Under the pieces are notes generated by a model. That model searched no databases and was not told the DNA's origin. It saw only the letters and a list, made by a program, of their open reading frames with translations. Shown in pieces: positions 59,487 to 64,000 of a stretch of DNA of 64,000 nt. The translations under genes were made by a program, and so were the position numbers. Numbering within the stretch: position 1 is the first letter of the stretch; each line of letters starts with the position of its first letter. This stretch comes from Eleginops maclovinus. Taxonomy: Eukaryota > Chordata > Actinopteri > Perciformes > Eleginopidae. Where the stretch lies: NCBI RefSeq assembly GCF_036324505.1, contig NC_086363.1, positions 1,177,946 through 1,241,945 on the forward strand, in the 5' to 3' direction.

Positions 59487-60830
59487 AGGAGAGGACTCTT
59501 TAAAGTAGAGACTCTACATACTGATATACACCTGAACATCAGCAGGAGAGGACTCTTTAAAGTAGAGACTCTACATACTGATATACACCTGAACATCAGC
59601 AGGAGAGGACTCTTTAAAGTAGAGACTCTACATACTGATATACACCTGAACATCAGCAGGAGAGGACTCTTTAAAGTAGAGACACTACATACTGATATAC
59701 ACCTGAACATCAGCAGGAGAGGACTCTTTAAAGTAGAGACTCTACATACTGATATACACCTGAACATCAGCAGGAGAGGACTCTTTAAAGTAGAAACTCT
59801 ACATACTGATATACACCTGAACATCAGCAGGAGAGGACTCTTTAAAGTAGAGACTCTACATACTGATATACACCTGAACATCAGCAGGAGAGGACTCTTT
59901 AAAGTAGAGACTCTACATACTGATATACACCTGAACATCAGCAGGAGAGGACTCTTTAAAGTAGAGACACTACATACTTATATACACCTGAACATCAGCA
60001 GGAGAGGACTCTTTAAAGTAGAGACACTACATACTGATATACACCTGAACATCAGCAGGAGAGGACTCTTTAAAGTAGAGACTCTACATACTGATATACA
60101 CCTGAACATCAGCAGGAGAGGACTCTTTAAAGTAGAGACTCTACATACTGATATACACCTGAACATCAGCAGGAGAGGACTCTTTAAAGTAGAGACTCTA
60201 CATACTGATATACACCTGAACATCAGCAGGAGAGGACTCTTTAAAGTAGAGACGCTACATACTGATATACACCTGAACATCAGCAGGAGAGGACTCTTTA
60301 AAGTAGAGACTCTACATACTGATATACACCTGAACATCAGCAGGAGAGGACTCTTTAAAGTAGAGACTCTACATACTGATATACACCTGAACATCAGCAG
60401 GAGAGGACTCTTTAAAGTAGAGACACTACATACTGATATACACCTGAACATCAGCAGGAGAGGACTCTTTAAAGTAGAGACACTACATACTGATATACAC
60501 CTGAACATCAGCAGGAGAGGACTCTTTAAAGTAGAGACTCTACATACTGATATACACCTGAACATCAGCAGGAGAGGACTCTTTAAAGTAGAGACTCTAC
60601 ATACTGATATACACCTGAACATCAGCAGGAGAGGACTCTTTAAAGTAGAGACTCTACATACTGATATACACCTGAACATCAGCAGGAGAGGACTCTTTAA
60701 AGTAGAGACTCTACATACTGATATACACCTGAACATCAGCAGGAGAGGACTCTTTAAAGTAGACACTCTACATACTGATATACACCTGAACATCAGCAGG
60801 AGAGGACTCTTTAAAGTAGAGACTCTACTA
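59487..60830 (+). repeat. 57-bp minisatellite, long array (23 full units and a partial)
   Basis: Same unit as 55540-56334, exact 57-bp period throughout. Units differ mainly at one base (GAGACTCTAC or GAGACACTAC). The 481-codon frame at 59403-60848 is only the repeat, 19 residues per unit. Confidence 0.98.
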
Positions 60831-60834
60831 ATTT

Positions 60835-61936
<1,102 letters not shown>

Positions 61937-62049
61937 AACAGCATGAAGAATATGTTTTCAGAAAGTTAGATTGTTTGTTTTGTTAGCAAACAAATCATCC
62001 ATGTTGACTTATAGCCAGCTAGATGCTATGTCATGCTAACATGCTAATG

Positions 62050-62335
62050 CTTTGCCATGTCTCTATGGTCTCTACATCACTCAGAGGTCATTTACTGTCC
62101 CTTCGTTGTCTTTTTGTGGTGTCTTTGTGGTCTCTTCATAGTTGTTTTGTGTCTCTGTTGTGATGTGGTAGTGTTGGGGTTAATCTGTGTCTGCTTTAAT
62201 ATCGTTTTGATAGACATTCTCGTCTCTTGTGGTTGCTGTGTCTCCTAGTTTTGCATTTGCTTTTTGTCTCCTTGCTATGTGTGTCTCTTTGCAGCTGGTT
62301 GTAGTCATTTAGCATCTCTTTGTGGTCACCATGTT
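62050..62335. repeat. Degenerate GTCTCTTTGTGGTC-type minisatellite
   Basis: TTTGTGGTGTCTTTGTGGTC, TTTTGTGTCTCTGTTGTGAT and CATCTCTTTGTGGTCACC recur with spacing near 20-25 bp and much divergence. A shorter related stretch lies at 62935-63035. Confidence 0.5.
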
Positions 62336-62339
62336 TCTG

Positions 62340-64000
62340 TTGAGTGGTGTTTTGTGGTTGAAGATGATCCATCGTGCTCTCTAGAGAGACAGAGGCAAGA
62401 CACTTCTGCTTCTATAAAACCCACTGTTTTCTCAAGGAGCACAATGTCATATCCCAGAGTGCACCTCTCATGTGGAGCTCAGATGTTTAGTGAGCCATCA
62501 CATGGAAATTCCTCAGAGAACATAACTCTGTTAAATCTGGCACCTAGTGCCATGTGGCACCCAGTGTAGCGTCACGGAAAAGAAGCCGCTCCAACTTTCT
62601 GTCTGCAGGATTTCTGACAGGCGATAATCTCGCCCCGAGTCAACATGAGCAGCTGATGGATGTTTGAGGAGACGTCCAGACGGCACAAATCATCCTGAAG
62701 CTGCGATAAATACAGGAGAGCCGCTCCTCCTGCTCACATTTAAACATGTTCCAGTGTAACCTCAGGACAGATCCGTGCACGCTCGCCATATGAAACACTG
62801 AGGCAGAAAAATGTAAGTTATTTCTGCAGGACAGATGTGCACAAATAAGAGGGTTTTTTTGGGGGGAAACTGCATTGTTCTACCTATGAATGTTCTTAAA
62901 TCTCCACATAAACAGCAGCTCTTACACATTAAAAGTCTCTGTGGGCATTTTGTAACTATTTGTAGTCTCTTTGTGTTCATTTTGGGTCCTATTTTATTCA
63001 TTTTGAGACAATTTATGGTCATTTTCTCTTCAAAAATACATCAAAAGAGACCTGTTTATGGGGCAAAAGCACTTGGAAAGATCTATGCATGCCATATTTA
63101 AATCTGAAGAGTCTAAAGGAGACATGTGCAAAAGAATGCCTGAGGTTTGATATTCATATATCACATGTAACCTCAGTTGCAGTGAGAGCACTCTTTGAAT
63201 ACGACTGTTTCTGGCAGCAAACAGCAGGCAGGAGGTCATGAAGGTACAGTTACCTGAGGGATGATAATTAAAACTGATCTCTCATGAGCACACTGACATA
63301 ACTAATCACTGAATCTGATATTTACACAACCACAGCGCTGGTTATGTTACTCAAAAGCAACTCATTTTGTGAGGATTTTCAGCTAAAAGCGTCCTGAAGG
63401 ATCTCTCCCAGCTTCCTCCTCCTCTCCAGAATCTCTCGGTGTGTAATTTGTGCAGATGATTCACCTTTTTCTGACATGTTTTTCCATGCCACATGAAATA
63501 AACAGCTCCCTTTCTGCAGCTGAAGTGTGCAGACACTTTTACGACATGATGCAAGTAAAATCAAGTGCTCTATGTTTCTGTGTTCCTCTCTGGCAGAGCG
63601 GCTCCTCTTGGCTTTGAAACGCGTCTCTGGGCAAAGAGTCCTTGGGATGAATTGCAGCATTTATTTTTTAGTACCGGTTCTGGGAAAGCAGGAGCTAATA
63701 TTGGAGAAAATGTTACATATGTAACGCTGCTGCCTTGTGATTAACGTGTCAACAGCTTTATAATCTAAATGTCAGAAACCCTGTGCACAAAGAGCCTAAA
63801 TATTATCCAGTCAGGATGCATGGAAATATTACTGATCCTTGTAAACTGAGTAATAAGTCTGACAGGTTTTAAAAAGTGTGTGTGCTTTTGCAGGAACTGT
63901 TAGTTATTGCAAATCCCCGGGTTTTAAGAATTGGACCAAACTGAATCCCTTGCATGTCAATAAGTAACTTTCCTTCTGCTGCTGTTCCTGCTACTCACAC
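62340..64000. other. Intergenic to the window end, nothing recognised
   Basis: Apart from the degenerate stretch at 62935-63035, no repeat family or exon pattern was identified. Confidence 0.4.

Noticed and set aside
62057..62248. 63-codon Val/Leu/Cys-rich frame
   Set aside because: Lies in a degenerate GTCTCTTTGTGGTC-type tandem repeat.

Overview
The window reads as teleost fish genomic DNA, probably percomorph. It has vertebrate GT-AG exons with short collagen-type exons, very long (CA)n tracts, fish-type dispersed repeats, and minisatellites that make up much of the right half. No bacterial or phage gene organisation is present.

The only gene I can support is the 3' end of a FACIT collagen on the + strand, best called col12a1 (collagen XII alpha 1; col12a1a versus col12a1b cannot be decided here). 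Fifteen exons between 6929 and 19749 join in phase into 447 codons plus a stop. They encode the end of the laminin-G/TSPN-like NC3 region, a complete 152-residue COL2 triple helix, the NC2 hinge, a COL1 helix of about 103 residues with the conserved GESRTG imperfection, the CxxxxC interchain-disulfide pair, and an NC1 tail with acidic and basic parts ending in RRKRS. A 3' UTR with a (CA)90 tract follows, with a plausible poly(A) signal at 20554. The 5' part of the gene lies left of the window or further upstream.

From about 20.6 kb to 64 kb I find no convincing gene. The interval holds a TTAA-flanked MITE-like family (about nine copies or fragments in the whole window, two of them in col12a1 introns), a hAT-like non-autonomous element with an 8-bp target duplication, retroposon-like fragments, eleven long dinucleotide arrays across the window, an interstitial telomere-like array and five minisatellite families. 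Nearly all long open frames here are by-products of repeats.

The most interesting signal is a link between the MITE family and two minisatellites. The 31-bp unit (two arrays, opposite orientation) and the 57-bp unit (two arrays) match adjacent, overlapping pieces of the MITE 3' half. A 72-bp minisatellite recurs at three loci, and each unit carries a TATA-like and an M-box-like motif. The last col12a1 intron also shows a plausible route to a short NC1 isoform and a small GC-rich patch that is open on both strands.
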